A stretch of 64,000 nt of DNA from CAYSRC01 sp964446385 (GTDB taxonomy: Bacteria; Bacillota; Clostridia; Oscillospirales; Ruminococcaceae), in NCBI GenBank assembly GCA_964446385.1, contig CAYUOH010000003.1, forward strand, positions 1 to 64,000, written 5' to 3'. Position 1 is the stretch's first letter; each line of letters begins with the position of its first letter. Shown here piece after piece: positions 1 to 8,365 of the stretch. Under the pieces are notes generated by a model. It was not told the origin of the DNA, searched no databases, and was given only the letters and a program-made list of their open reading frames with translations. The position numbers and the translations under genes are program-made.

Positions 1-843
1 AGCATAGAAAAGCAGCACAATAAGAATTTCCGCTTTACCCTTACAACAAACGGCATGCTTATAGACGATGAGGTTATCGACTTTGCCAATAAAGAGATGA
101 GCAACGTGGTGCTTTCGCTCGACGGGCGCAGGGAGATACATGACAGGCTTCGCGTGGACTATGCCGGCAACGGCAGCTGGGACAGGATAGTGCCAAAGTT
201 CCAAAAGCTCGTCAAGGCGCGCGGCGGCAAAAGCTACTATATGCGCGGCACGTTTACGCACGCAAATCCGGATTTTTTGAAGGATATAGAGTGCATGCTT
301 AAGCTTGGCTTTGACGAGCTGAGCATGGAACCGGTGGTCTGCGCGCCGGACGACCCGGCCGCTCTGACAGAGGAGGATATGCCCGTTTTGTTTGAGCAGT
401 ATGAACTTCTCGCGAAAGAAATGATCCGGCGCAAAAAAGAAGGCCACGGTTTTACGTTTTATCATTACATGATTGATTTGACTGGCGGCCCATGCATCTA
501 CAAGCGCATCTCCGGGTGTGGCAGCGGCACCGAGTATATGGCGGTTGCCCCTTGGGGCGAGCTGTTCCCCTGTCATCAGTTCGTCGGCGAAAACAAGTAC
601 AGTCTGGGTAACATCTGGGACGGCGTGACCAATACCGCCCTGCGGGACGAGTTTAAACACTGCAACGCATACGCGCGTCCCGAGTGCAAAGACTGCTGGG
701 CCAAGCTTTACTGCTCCGGTGGCTGTGCGGCCAACGCATACCATGCCACCGGCTCTATACACGGGGTTTACGCATACGGCTGCGAACTGTTCAAAAAGCG
801 CATTGAATGCGCCATTATGGTCAAGGCAGCGGAGGCCGAATAG
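1..843 (+). CDS. scfB: SCIFF peptide maturase (radical SAM/SPASM), 5'-truncated by window edge
   Basis: The frame is open from base 1, so the start codon and the N-terminal CxxxCxxC cluster lie outside the window. The visible part has the radical SAM core segment LTTNGMLIDDEV and then a SPASM-type C-terminus: GGPCIYKRISGCGSGTEY (first Cys codon at 493), PWGELFPCHQFVG, and a dense cysteine tail with CKDCWAKLYCSGGCAAN. This pattern matches the six-Cys maturase that makes thioether cross-links in the small Cys-rich SCIFF peptide, a system widespread in Clostridia. The SCIFF precursor gene usually lies just upstream and would be outside the window. The stop at 841 is followed within 10 bp by the decarboxylase start, suggesting co-transcription. 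Confidence 0.9.
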   Translation, partial: SIEKQHNKNFRFTLTTNGMLIDDEVIDFANKEMSNVVLSLDGRREIHDRLRVDYAGNGSWDRIVPKFQKLVKARGGKSYYMRGTFTHANPDFLKDIECMLKLGFDELSMEPVVCAPDDPAALTEEDMPVLFEQYELLAKEMIRRKKEGHGFTFYHYMIDLTGGPCIYKRISGCGSGTEYMAVAPWGELFPCHQFVGENKYSLGNIWDGVTNTALRDEFKHCNAYARPECKDCWAKLYCSGGCAANAYHATGSIHGVYAYGCELFKKRIECAIMVKAAEAE

Positions 844-851
844 AACAACCA

Positions 852-2213
852 ATGAAGATGGAAACGCCGATTTGCGATTTTGTACGGAATTATGCTGATT
901 GTGGAGTTTCCCGTCTACATATGCCGGGGCATAAGGGTCAGTCGTTTTTAGGCTTTGAATCTATGGATATTACCGAGGTCAGCGGTGCGGACGATCTGTC
1001 TGCTCCCGAAGGTATCATAGCCCAAAGCGAGGAAAACGCCGCGTCGCTCTTCGGTACTGCGAATACGTTTTATTCCACGGAAGGGTCTTCCCACTGCATC
1101 AGGGCAATGCTGCAGCTCGCCGTTCAGGATTACTGCGGACCGGGGCGGCCTGTCGTTCTGGCCGCGCGCAATGTCCATAAGGCGTTCATTTCCGCGGCGG
1201 CGCTGTTGGATTTTGACATCGCATGGCTGTGGTCGGAGGAACGGAAGTCTCTGTGCGCCTGCCAGATCTCCCCCTCTCTCCTGGAGCGGACACTTGGGGA
1301 TCTGGATCAAACGCCATGTGCGGTATATGTGACCTCCCCGGATTATCTGGGAAATCTACAGGATATCGGCGGACTTGCCGCCGTATGCAGGAAATGGAAA
1401 CAACCGCTTCTGGTCGACAATGCCCACGGCGCATATCTGCATTTTCTCCCGCAGCCGGTTCATCCTATGGATCTGGGGGCGGCGGCCTGTTGCGATTCCG
1501 CCCACAAGACGTTGCCGGTGCTGACCGGCGGGGCTTATCTCCAGATAGCGAAGGGCGCGCCGGAGTCTTATGCGAAAAACGCCGTAAGTGCACTAGCCCT
1601 GTTCGGCTCCACAAGCCCTTCTTATCTTACGCTGCAGTCGCTCGACCGGGCTAACGCATATCTTGCGGACGGCTATACAGAAAAGCTGATGCGGTGCGCC
1701 TATCAGGTGGAATCACTGCGGGGAATTCTGCGGGACAATGGCTGGCTCGTGTCGGAAACGGAGCCGCTGAAGCTGACTCTTGACGCGGCCGCCTCAGGGC
1801 ATACCGGATACACTCTTGCCGAAAAGCTGCGTCAGGGAAAGGTCGAGTGTGAATACGCGGATCCGGATTTTGTCGTATTGATGTTCACGCCGGAAAACCC
1901 GGAGGCTGACTTTCGCCGGATCGCCGTTGCGCTGGGACGGAATGAATCTGTGCACGGTCCTTTTGTTCCCGGAGTTTCCTTCCCGAAGCCGGAGCGGGCT
2001 ATGAGCATCCGTAGGGCGGTCCTTTCACCCCATGAAACGTTGCCCATCCTACAAGCAATAGGCCGGGTATGCGGCGCGCCGGTGATTTCCTGCCCTCCGG
2101 CCATCCCCATCCTCAGCAGCGGCGAGGTCTTCGGCGAGGAGGAAGTACGCATCTGTACAAAATACCGTATTCGCTTTGTGGAAGTTGTCTGTGAACGAAG
2201 CGTCGTTTTCTAA
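852..2213 (+). CDS. Orn/Lys/Arg-type PLP decarboxylase
   Basis: A fold-type I PLP enzyme of the Orn/Lys/Arg decarboxylase major-domain family, here about 453 residues. This is the short Clostridial form without the N-terminal wing domain of the E. coli enzymes. Seen in the sequence: the N-terminal LHMPGHKGQ motif, DNAHGAYL with the PLP-ring Asp at about residue 189, and SAHKTLP with the Schiff-base Lys at about residue 219. The start is set at 852 because upstream in-frame codons overlap scfB; GGAGG lies at 831-835, a longish 16 bp away, and ATG 858 is an alternative. The substrate (arginine, lysine or ornithine) cannot be read from the sequence. The gene is GC-rich like scfB and unlike the DNA after 2214. 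Confidence 0.88.
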   Translation: MKMETPICDFVRNYADCGVSRLHMPGHKGQSFLGFESMDITEVSGADDLSAPEGIIAQSEENAASLFGTANTFYSTEGSSHCIRAMLQLAVQDYCGPGRPVVLAARNVHKAFISAAALLDFDIAWLWSEERKSLCACQISPSLLERTLGDLDQTPCAVYVTSPDYLGNLQDIGGLAAVCRKWKQPLLVDNAHGAYLHFLPQPVHPMDLGAAACCDSAHKTLPVLTGGAYLQIAKGAPESYAKNAVSALALFGSTSPSYLTLQSLDRANAYLADGYTEKLMRCAYQVESLRGILRDNGWLVSETEPLKLTLDAAASGHTGYTLAEKLRQGKVECEYADPDFVVLMFTPENPEADFRRIAVALGRNESVHGPFVPGVSFPKPERAMSIRRAVLSPHETLPILQAIGRVCGAPVISCPPAIPILSSGEVFGEEEVRICTKYRIRFVEVVCERSVVF

Positions 2214-2231
2214 AGCAATAATATAGCTAGA

Positions 2232-2256
2232 GCGTCTTTTGCCCGACGCCTTTTTT
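2232..2256 (+). terminator. Intrinsic terminator after the decarboxylase
   Basis: A 5-bp stem GCGTC/GACGC (2232-2236 with 2245-2249) with an 8-nt loop is followed by CTTTTTT, 19 bp after the decarboxylase stop. The stem is short, so the terminator may be modest. Confidence 0.5.
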
Positions 2257-2277
2257 GGGTGTGCAGCTTATGGCGCT

Positions 2278-2511
2278 TCACGGTGCGCCATCGTACAGGT
2301 TATAAAGATTTTGCAGCAGATATAATCGCGGCATTAGTTCCAAATCATAGGGCTTATTTCCGCGCTCTCCCATGTAATAGCGCGGCTTGATCATGGCTAT
2401 CCACCTGCACCAGGGAACACTGCGCTCGATCTGCTCGAGAAATTCTTTCTTTTTTGTCCGTACCTGCGCCAACTCATCACTTATGGCCGACAAACTCATC
2501 TGTTTATCCAT
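2278..2511 (-). pseudogene. IS5-family transposase remnant (N-terminal domain only)
   Basis: From the Met at 2511 the frame shows the N-terminal domain of an IS5-type transposase: KQMSLSAI, then a PW motif (ERSVPWCRWIAMIKPRYY), then GERGNKPYDLELM and LYLLQNLYNLYDGA. In the family this is followed by several hundred residues carrying the DDE catalytic core. Here the frame stops about 70 residues in, right after YDGAP, and no DDE segment is visible on either side. The frame can be extended upstream to 2598, but those residues do not resemble the family. No intact terminal inverted repeats were seen. It is a decayed insertion sequence sitting exactly at the boundary between GC-rich and AT-rich DNA. 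Confidence 0.75.
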
Positions 2512-2938
2512 AGCTCTATTGCATCGCTGCTGCACGTTTTGTCTGTGCTGTATTGCCTTATAAAAGCACAATATATGAAAATTCGAAAAGAAAGACATTG
2601 TCCCTTCTGTACGATTTGTCCTTGGGATTTATGGGTTAAAATTTTAACGCAAAAATGCACCAAGCTCCGAAATCGCAGTGCATTGTATCAAGTAGAGATA
2701 GGTATGCCATAAGAAACCCAGTCATTTCAAGCCTTTACGGCTTTGAATACTGGGTTTTCTTTTTACTATTAATGGCGAATACTCTAACTTTTGTCCAACT
2801 TATTTCTATATTCACATCTTTTTGAGAAATACTTCTCCCAAATTACTGACGTTCTTTCGAAATGTAGTGTCAAAACTTCATTTTAATAGAGACTGCAAAC
2901 CTTGTATCTTTTATAACATTTTTCTATTTTATCGAGTT
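2512..2938. other. Intergenic, AT-rich, no gene seen except one hairpin
   Basis: No convincing coding region in either direction. The stretch holds the imperfect hairpin at 2714-2757 and otherwise AT-rich sequence between the transposase remnant and the 3' end of the aldo/keto reductase gene. Confidence 0.6.
2714..2765. terminator. Long hairpin with T-tract (likely bidirectional terminator)
   Basis: AAACCCAGT (2714-2722) pairs with ACTGGGTTT (2749-2757). Inside it, TTCAAGCC pairs with GGCTTTGAA with one bulge around a TTTAC loop. TCTTTTT follows on the + strand, and a weaker T-rich stretch follows on the - strand. It could end the aldo/keto reductase transcript arriving from the right. Confidence 0.5.
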
Positions 2939-3892
2939 TTATATCTCGAGATTGAGCCATTTCAGTTCTGTTTCTGTCAGAGGGATATCAAGTGCTCTTG
3001 TCGTACTCCGTATATGTTCAGTAGAACTTGGGCTTGTTATGGCATAAATATTGAGTTCCTGATGCATTAGCCACGACAAAGCAATTTCAGAAACGGAAGC
3101 GTTCTTTTCCGCTGCCATTTCTTCTGCACGCTCCAGCTTTTCGTAATTGACAGGATATCCGTATTCATCAGCCGCATAACCTATGATATCTTTTGCTTTC
3201 TTCTCATCTGAACTTTTCAGTTTTCCGGAAAGGAATCCCCTCGCCAGACTCGAATATGAGAAAACAGGAATGTTTAATGTCTTAAGATAATCTCTGTAAT
3301 CCTTGTGCTTCGGTCCTGATATGGTTACGCTTCCTCCCCAAGGATCTCCTATGCACTCGGCAAGGCTGAAACTCGGGCTGCATACTGAAAAAGGAATGAG
3401 GCCATGTTCATTGGCATACGAATTCGCATCTTTTGTTCGCTCCAATATCCAGTTTGATCCTCCGAATGCCCCTATCCTTCCCTGCAAATGAAGCTTGTTT
3501 AGTAATTCTACGATAGGACCTACCGGTACGTCCGGATTGTCACGATGAAGGATGTAAATATCAATAAAATCCGTTTGCAGCTTTGCAAATGAATCTTCAA
3601 TATCGGTCATTATGTCGTGCTCAGTCAGTCTGTGTCTATATTTTGATGTGTTTGCTCCTTTTGTAAGGATAACAATTTTTTCTCTTAGGTCTCTTGCCTT
3701 GACCCATCTTCCTAAGGAAGCCTCAGCTTCACCGTAGCATGCGGCAGAATCAAAAACATTGACACCGGCTTCATAATAGATCTCATCTAAAAGTTCAAAA
3801 ACATCCTTATCCTCTATCATCGGTTTTATGTAGGTACCAAAGACTATTCGGGACAATGGTTTGTTAACGTATGGTATTCTCCCGTATTTCAT
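2939..3892 (-). CDS. Aldo/keto reductase
   Basis: An NAD(P)H-dependent carbonyl reductase of the AKR superfamily, 317 residues. The AKR tetrad is visible: Asp48 and Tyr53 in FDSAACYGEAE, Lys78 in ILTKGAN, and His116 in YILHRDNPD. Downstream, GRIGAFGGSNW and FSYSSLARGFLSGK match the barrel strands that bind the cofactor. The start is placed at ATG 3892 rather than the upstream GTG at 3901, because GAGGTGG at 3898-3904 gives good ribosome-binding spacing only for the ATG. It is monocistronic in an AT-rich accessory patch; the substrate is unknown. Confidence 0.88.
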   Translation of the reverse strand: MKYGRIPYVNKPLSRIVFGTYIKPMIEDKDVFELLDEIYYEAGVNVFDSAACYGEAEASLGRWVKARDLREKIVILTKGANTSKYRHRLTEHDIMTDIEDSFAKLQTDFIDIYILHRDNPDVPVGPIVELLNKLHLQGRIGAFGGSNWILERTKDANSYANEHGLIPFSVCSPSFSLAECIGDPWGGSVTISGPKHKDYRDYLKTLNIPVFSYSSLARGFLSGKLKSSDEKKAKDIIGYAADEYGYPVNYEKLERAEEMAAEKNASVSEIALSWLMHQELNIYAITSPSSTEHIRSTTRALDIPLTETELKWLNLEI

Positions 3893-4523
3893 TTCGCCCA
3901 CCTCTTATTTAAACGTCAGTCTAATACATATTTAATGTATCTGCGATTATTATAAATCCAAAAATAAGAAATTTCTAATCATTCAATAAATTAAATACTC
4001 TCACTTGGCTTCGGCTTATTTCCTTTGCGTATTTATTCCGGAAATTAGAAATGCTTCTGTGGTAGAATATTCATTAATACAGAATTTCAGTTTTATTATG
4101 ATAATGTACAGTGTCAAAATATCTGTAATTCCCAAAAGGAAAACAACAACTATTGTCGAAATGAGCAGCAAGTATTGTTGATTCTGTTTTGAATACTCTT
4201 AACTGTATATATATATTTGGCATTTATCAACAAATATATTGAAAACAATCAATAAAAACGTTAAAATGAATTAGCAAATTTCTGATGTTTTTGAAAATGC
4301 ATATTACTATCATTCAGTGTATATATGCAGTGGAAAACGTCGCGACTTAAGGTACCAGCTCAGCTACATATATTCTTGAGTATGTCTGCACTCGAGGTCA
4401 GATTACTACTTCCAGTCCAGAGATATGGTTAGCGCAAATGGCAGTTTATTTCGATTGATAAATGTACATTAATACCAACTAAACAACTGTTCCTATGTGA
4501 ACACAAAAAAGGAGGCAATCACT
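3893..4523. other. Long AT-rich intergenic region
   Basis: About 630 bp between divergent genes with no credible coding frame. It is AT-rich and must hold the promoters of both the aldo/keto reductase and the zinc-ribbon gene, but no -35/-10 pair with good spacing stood out. No repeats or RNA gene were recognised. Confidence 0.5.
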
Positions 4524-5102
4524 ATGTTCTGTTCCTCATGTGGCGCTGAAAATGTCGATACCTCAGGATTTTGCACAAATTGCGGAAAACCTTTACCAGG
4601 AGTCCATGCTCAGGAACCTGCCATGGATAGTTTTCAACAACAACCTGAACAGGCAATTAAAAAGCCAATAAAGAAGAAAAAAGGTTGTTTAGTAGCAATC
4701 ATTTCCGTTCTAGCTGTTATTGTCATTCTGGTGATATTAGTCTTGATGAACGGAGGTGAAATAAACTTCACCACTGCCAGACTCACTGACGCAACCATGG
4801 CATCAGAAATCGACCCGGCCACCTCTTTGCCGGTTGTTATTACAGATGAGTTTCTCCAAGATGACACTGTGATCTATGTTACAGCTTATGCTAAAAACGT
4901 GCCTACCGATACGAAGGTTTCCGTCATATGGACCTATGTGCCTTCAGGTGAAACTTTCGAGGATGAACCCATTTATCTTAAGGGAGATGCGCAATTCGTG
5001 TTCAGTGTTGAGATGCCATCCGGCTTTATCCCTGGCGAATATTCTGTGGATATTCTGATCGACGACAAGATTGAGAAAACCCTAAGTTTTTCTGTCTCAT
5101 GA
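4524..5102 (+). CDS. Membrane-anchored zinc-ribbon protein of unknown function
   Basis: 192 residues, start chosen at ATG 4524 because GGAGG (4511-4515) sits 8 bp upstream. Domain order: an N-terminal zinc ribbon with two CxxC pairs (FCSSCGAENV and FCTNCGKPLPG), a low-complexity Gln/Pro linker, a lysine-rich stop (KKPIKKKKG), one membrane segment (about residues 55-75, VAIISVLAVIVILVILVLM), and an extracellular domain of about 110 residues predicted by eye to be beta-rich, ending FSVS. Such proteins are common in Firmicutes, with the ribbon in the cytoplasm and the C-terminal domain outside. No specific role can be given. A decayed relative follows at 5220. Confidence 0.75.
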   Translation: MFCSSCGAENVDTSGFCTNCGKPLPGVHAQEPAMDSFQQQPEQAIKKPIKKKKGCLVAIISVLAVIVILVILVLMNGGEINFTTARLTDATMASEIDPATSLPVVITDEFLQDDTVIYVTAYAKNVPTDTKVSVIWTYVPSGETFEDEPIYLKGDAQFVFSVEMPSGFIPGEYSVDILIDDKIEKTLSFSVS

Positions 5103-5219
5103 ACTGAAGTTAAAAAACTTTTTCACCCTTAACATAATATTTTTTCAATTTGCGTGGAATAGGCATATCACCGGAAATTAAACACGGTACAGACCTTACT
5201 GTTGATGTGGACTTCATAG

Positions 5220-5390
5220 ATGTCAAATAGGCCACCTGATAAAACAAAAAAGGATGACAAAAAATTCTATGGGACATGCGGAACACCCGCAGGAGGTCCT
5301 GTACCAAGTATCCAGCAACCTCAGGTATGCCATAACAGAGGACATAACGGATTACGTTGTGTCCTCGATTTTTGTGTTTTTGTGGTATAA
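5220..5390 (+). pseudogene. Decayed zinc-ribbon gene fragment
   Basis: A 56-codon frame beginning ATG 5220 contains KKFYGTCGTPAGGPVPS, which looks like the KFCGTCGTP ribbon of proteins such as the one at 4524, but the first Cys is Tyr and no second CxxC follows. After about residue 35 the frame runs into a terminator hairpin and the next promoter. Just upstream (about 5150-5226) another frame ends GIGISPEIKHG...DFIDVK and stop without a start, possibly the tail of another relic. I read 5105-5390 as debris of a duplicated zinc-ribbon gene, not a functional gene. Confidence 0.4.
5338..5373 (+). terminator. Intrinsic terminator
   Basis: GAGGACATAACG (5338-5349) pairs with CGTTGTGTCCTC (5355-5366) over 12 bp with one G-U pair and a GATTA loop, followed by GATTTTTG. 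It would end transcription from the zinc-ribbon region before the next gene. Confidence 0.7.
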
Positions 5391-5391
5391 T
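5386..5391 (+). promoter_or_regulatory. Candidate -10 element for the DUF2156-GNAT gene
   Basis: TATAAT at 5386-5391, directly after the terminator. No strong -35 at 16-18 bp spacing; the upstream sequence is T/G-rich. Confidence 0.4.
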
Positions 5392-5433
5392 AATATTAAA
5401 ATACACCTAATGAAAGTGTGGGCAAAAGTATCT

Positions 5434-6912
5434 ATGTACACAGCCAAAGAAAATGCGCCCGAAATTACTAGTAATTCTTCTGAAGTTCCGATATCTCACC
5501 ATATTGTTCAGTTTGAAACTGTATCATGCAGCACACTCGGACGTCTGATTCAATTAGGCCAGAATTATCCTTATCTGCTTTCTTGTTATTCGCCTGGTTA
5601 TCTGCTAATGTGGCAGGAGTATTTCAACGCTGCTTATACTACCGTCGCAGGTTGTGCTGTTTTAAAAGTGTGCATTTCCGATAAGGAAAAATTCTTTTTC
5701 CCTTATCGTTACGAAAATGATGGTGATATAAACACTGCTCTTGAGGCGATTGAAAAATATTGTGCAAAAAAAACCATCCCACTTTCTTTTTTTGTTTTAC
5801 CGCGTGAAATGCTGCCCCTGGTAGCAATGCGTTATGACAACTTTAACGTCTATACAGACCGCGTCGAAAGCGACTATATATACTCATCGGAAGATATGCG
5901 GCTGTTCTCCGGAAAAAAATATTCCGGGCAGCGTAACCATATCAACAAGTTTACAAAGCTGTTCCCTGATGCCGTGTTCAGACCACTAAATGATTGTTCT
6001 GAGGACAAAGAAAAACTTGAACGGTTTTGGACCCGTTTTGAAGCGGATTTCAAAAAAGGCAATCTGTCTTCAGCTCGCATTGAATTGGAAGCGTCACGCG
6101 AAATGTTTCTACTTCCCTGCTCGGATTCACTATTTGAAGCGGTAATTGAGCTGGATGGTGAATTCATTTCGTTTTGTTTCGGTGAAATCATTGGTGATAT
6201 GCTTTGTATTCACATAGAAAAATCGCTTGACAATTATCCAGGCGTCTATCAATTTATGGTAAACAATTTTGCAAACGAGTTCGGGCAAAGAGTAAAATAC
6301 ATCAACCGAGAGGATGATGCAGGCAGCAGAGGGCTTAGAATTTCAAAAACCCAGTACCACCCGTTAAAAATTGAAGAAAAAATCTCGCTAGATGTGCACA
6401 ACGAGCTTACAAGGCTTAAAAAGAAGCCACATACCAAAAGCGAACGATTAACATACAGTCTGATACGCGAAGACGATATTCCCGAATATAATCGTCTGTG
6501 CATGGACGAAGAGCTAAACAAATACTGGGGATATGATTACCGCGATGACCTGCATGGCGAGCTTACGTATGAGCATCACTATAATGCTGCGGATGCTGAT
6601 TATAAAAACAAAGTAGGTTTGAGCATGGCAATACGTTTAGATAATAAGCTGATAGGTGAGGTAGTCATAAATGAATTTAATCTTCGCGGAAGTGCTAATA
6701 TTGGTGTTAGGTTACTACCCGAATATAGAGGAAAAGGTTATGGGAAAGAAGCCTTTTCTACCGCTTGCGATTATGCATTGTACAGTATTGGGTTGAAACG
6801 TGTTTCGGCATATTGCTATCGGGAAAACAGTGCTTCATATAAAATGCTCCAATCCGTCATGACTCCTGCCGGTGAGGACGAAACATATTATTATTTCAAA
6901 AAGACAGAATAA
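5434..6912 (+). CDS. DUF2156 (LPG-synthase-like) domain fused to GNAT acetyltransferase
   Basis: About 492 residues with two domains. The first 320 or so resemble DUF2156, the soluble catalytic fold of phosphatidylglycerol lysyltransferases and a GNAT-like double fold. Visible signatures are KKYSGQRNHINKF and YINREDDAGSRGLRISKTQY. The last 150 are an ordinary GNAT acetyltransferase with the acetyl-CoA loop LLPEYRGKGYGKEAF and RVSAYCYRENSASYKML. There are no membrane segments, so it is cytoplasmic. The start is uncertain: ATG 5434 or 5410 lie just behind the TATAAT at 5386, neither with a strong SD. The frame is open back to 5254, but that part overlaps the zinc-ribbon relic. Substrates unknown. 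Confidence 0.8.
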   Translation: MYTAKENAPEITSNSSEVPISHHIVQFETVSCSTLGRLIQLGQNYPYLLSCYSPGYLLMWQEYFNAAYTTVAGCAVLKVCISDKEKFFFPYRYENDGDINTALEAIEKYCAKKTIPLSFFVLPREMLPLVAMRYDNFNVYTDRVESDYIYSSEDMRLFSGKKYSGQRNHINKFTKLFPDAVFRPLNDCSEDKEKLERFWTRFEADFKKGNLSSARIELEASREMFLLPCSDSLFEAVIELDGEFISFCFGEIIGDMLCIHIEKSLDNYPGVYQFMVNNFANEFGQRVKYINREDDAGSRGLRISKTQYHPLKIEEKISLDVHNELTRLKKKPHTKSERLTYSLIREDDIPEYNRLCMDEELNKYWGYDYRDDLHGELTYEHHYNAADADYKNKVGLSMAIRLDNKLIGEVVINEFNLRGSANIGVRLLPEYRGKGYGKEAFSTACDYALYSIGLKRVSAYCYRENSASYKMLQSVMTPAGEDETYYYFKKTE

Positions 6913-7034
6913 ACCTCCATCAATTCTACGTGGTTTACACCATCTTCCCGTAGAAAATCATCTTTGGGGACCAGTAACAGGTTGCCGTAAAAGTCTTGTA
7001 CGGCGTAATCATCGAAAACTGCAGGAATCCTCAC
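6891..7034 (-). pseudogene. Possible gene fragment (C-terminal remnant)
   Basis: A 47-codon frame from GTG 7034 reads RIPAVFDDYAVQDFYGN, LLLVPKDDFLRE and ends VYSVFLK, protein-like in composition. It has no upstream extension (a stop precedes the GTG), no SD, and overlaps the 3' end of the acetyltransferase gene by 22 bp. I take it as the tail of a lost gene. The family is not recognised. Confidence 0.3.
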
Positions 7035-7050
7035 TTAAACATAAAATTAA

Positions 7051-7070
7051 AAGCCGCCCTTCCGGGCGGC
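7051..7070 (-). terminator. Terminator of the 12-kb branched-chain operon
   Basis: GCCGCCC (7053-7059) pairs with GGGCGGC (7064-7070) around a TTCC loop. On the - strand the stem is followed by CTTTTAATTTT. It lies 15 bp past the last gene of the operon and may also act on the + strand, where TTTATTTTTC follows. Confidence 0.8.
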
Positions 7071-7084
7071 TTTATTTTTCTTAT

Positions 7085-7615
7085 TTAAAATTTTCTACCA
7101 GCGTCCATGGCCTTCAGGTTGTACTCGAGAAGATCGCGGTGCCTTGCGGAAACGCATTTCTCAAGGGCTCCGTTTACAGTTTTCTCGTTGAAATCGTTTG
7201 TGATTTCAAGAAGCTTGCCGGTAAGAATCATGTTTGCAAGAGTAGGCGTTCCCATATCGGTAGCCATCTGGGTCGCGGGAATGTAGTATACATCGATGTC
7301 GGTCCTTTCGACCTTTCTTTCGATAAGAGTCGAATCGGCAATAATTACGCCGCCGGGCTTTACGGTGGATTCATATTTATCAAGCGATGGAAGGTTCATC
7401 GCGACAAGGATATCCGGGTTGGCGATAAGCGGCGTGGCGATGGATTCGTCGCTAATTATTACACTGCAGTTGGCAGTACCGCCGCGCATTTCGGGGCCGT
7501 ATGAAGGAAGCCAGCTGACGTTCTTGTCCTCAACAAGGGCTTTATATGCCAGTACCTTGCCGGAAAATAAAAGGCCCTGACCACCGAATCCAGCAAATAA
7601 ATATTCTCTGGTCAT
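7085..7615 (-). CDS. 2-oxoacid:ferredoxin oxidoreductase, gamma subunit
   Basis: 176 residues, the catalytic gamma subunit of a four-subunit ferredoxin-dependent 2-oxoacid oxidoreductase (VOR/KOR type). Typical motifs are FAGFGGQGLLFSGK at the N-terminus, SYGPEMRGGTANCSVI, and VAMNLPSLDKYE. These enzymes oxidatively decarboxylate a 2-oxoacid to an acyl-CoA, passing electrons to ferredoxin; many run in reverse in anaerobes. It starts one base after the beta subunit stop and is the last gene of the operon. The start ATG 7615 is fixed by that junction. Substrate choice cannot be read from this subunit. Confidence 0.9.
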   Translation of the reverse strand: MTREYLFAGFGGQGLLFSGKVLAYKALVEDKNVSWLPSYGPEMRGGTANCSVIISDESIATPLIANPDILVAMNLPSLDKYESTVKPGGVIIADSTLIERKVERTDIDVYYIPATQMATDMGTPTLANMILTGKLLEITNDFNEKTVNGALEKCVSARHRDLLEYNLKAMDAGRKF

Positions 7616-7616
7616 A

Positions 7617-8363
7617 TCAGTTTTCCTCCTTGCTGCGATCCTTGTAAACGCCTAGCGGATAATACGGGATCATCTTTTCGTCAATCCACTTGAGGGCGTT
7701 CTGAGGAGTCATTCCCCAGTTTGTCGGGCAGGCCGAGATAACCTCGATAAGGGAAAATCCCTTACCTTCGATCTGATTCCTGAAAGCTTTTTTAATGGCT
7801 TTGCCTGCAGCACGAACGTTTTTTACATTGTTTACGGCAACCCGTTCAAGATACTCGGGGCCTTCAAGCTGTGAAAGCATCTCACAGATCTTTACAGGAT
7901 ATCCGCAGAGCTTGGGATCACGTCCGTAGGGGGAGGTCTGTGTGACCTGTCCGGGAAGTGACGTGGGTGCCATTTGACCGCCAGTCATTCCGTAAATTGC
8001 GTTGTTGACGAATATAACAGTTATGTTTTCGTTTCTGGCCGCAGCGTGTACCGTCTCGGCGGTACCTATGGACGCCAAGTCTCCATCACCCTGATAGCTG
8101 AAGACAACCAGATCAGGGTTGGCTCTTTTAACGCCTGTTGCAACGGCGGGGGCACGGCCGTGAGCAGCCTCGATCATATCACATTTAAAATAGTCGTAAG
8201 CCATAACTGCGCAGCCGACGGGAGCTATACCTACTGTTTTACCCTCGATGCAGAACTCATCGATGGCCTCTGCTACAAGGCGATGGATTATGCCGTGTGT
8301 GCATCCGGGACAGTAATGAAGAGGAACATCGGTCAGAGCATGAGGCTTCTCAAATACTATCAT
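7617..8363 (-). CDS. 2-oxoacid:ferredoxin oxidoreductase, beta subunit (TPP-binding)
   Basis: 248 residues, the thiamine pyrophosphate subunit. Visible features are HYCPGCTHGIIHR, GIAPVGCAVM, the Mg-TPP motif SYQGDGDLASIG followed by IFVNNAIYGMTGGQMAPTS, and YGRDPKLCGYPVKICEML. The Cys-containing CPGC motif and the absence of a large ferredoxin tail are usual for VOR/KOR-type beta subunits. It is sandwiched tightly between alpha (2 bp gap) and gamma (1 bp gap), so the subunits are almost certainly translated from one message. Assignment to branched-chain 2-oxoacids rather than 2-oxoglutarate rests on the alpha subunit type and operon context. Confidence 0.9.
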   Translation of the reverse strand: MIVFEKPHALTDVPLHYCPGCTHGIIHRLVAEAIDEFCIEGKTVGIAPVGCAVMAYDYFKCDMIEAAHGRAPAVATGVKRANPDLVVFSYQGDGDLASIGTAETVHAAARNENITVIFVNNAIYGMTGGQMAPTSLPGQVTQTSPYGRDPKLCGYPVKICEMLSQLEGPEYLERVAVNNVKNVRAAGKAIKKAFRNQIEGKGFSLIEVISACPTNWGMTPQNALKWIDEKMIPYYPLGVYKDRSKEEN

Positions 8364-8365
8364 TA

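Noticed and set aside
1223..1654. 143-codon frame inside the decarboxylase in another phase
   Set aside because: The main frame carries the PLP motifs; this one is an out-of-phase shadow in GC-rich DNA.
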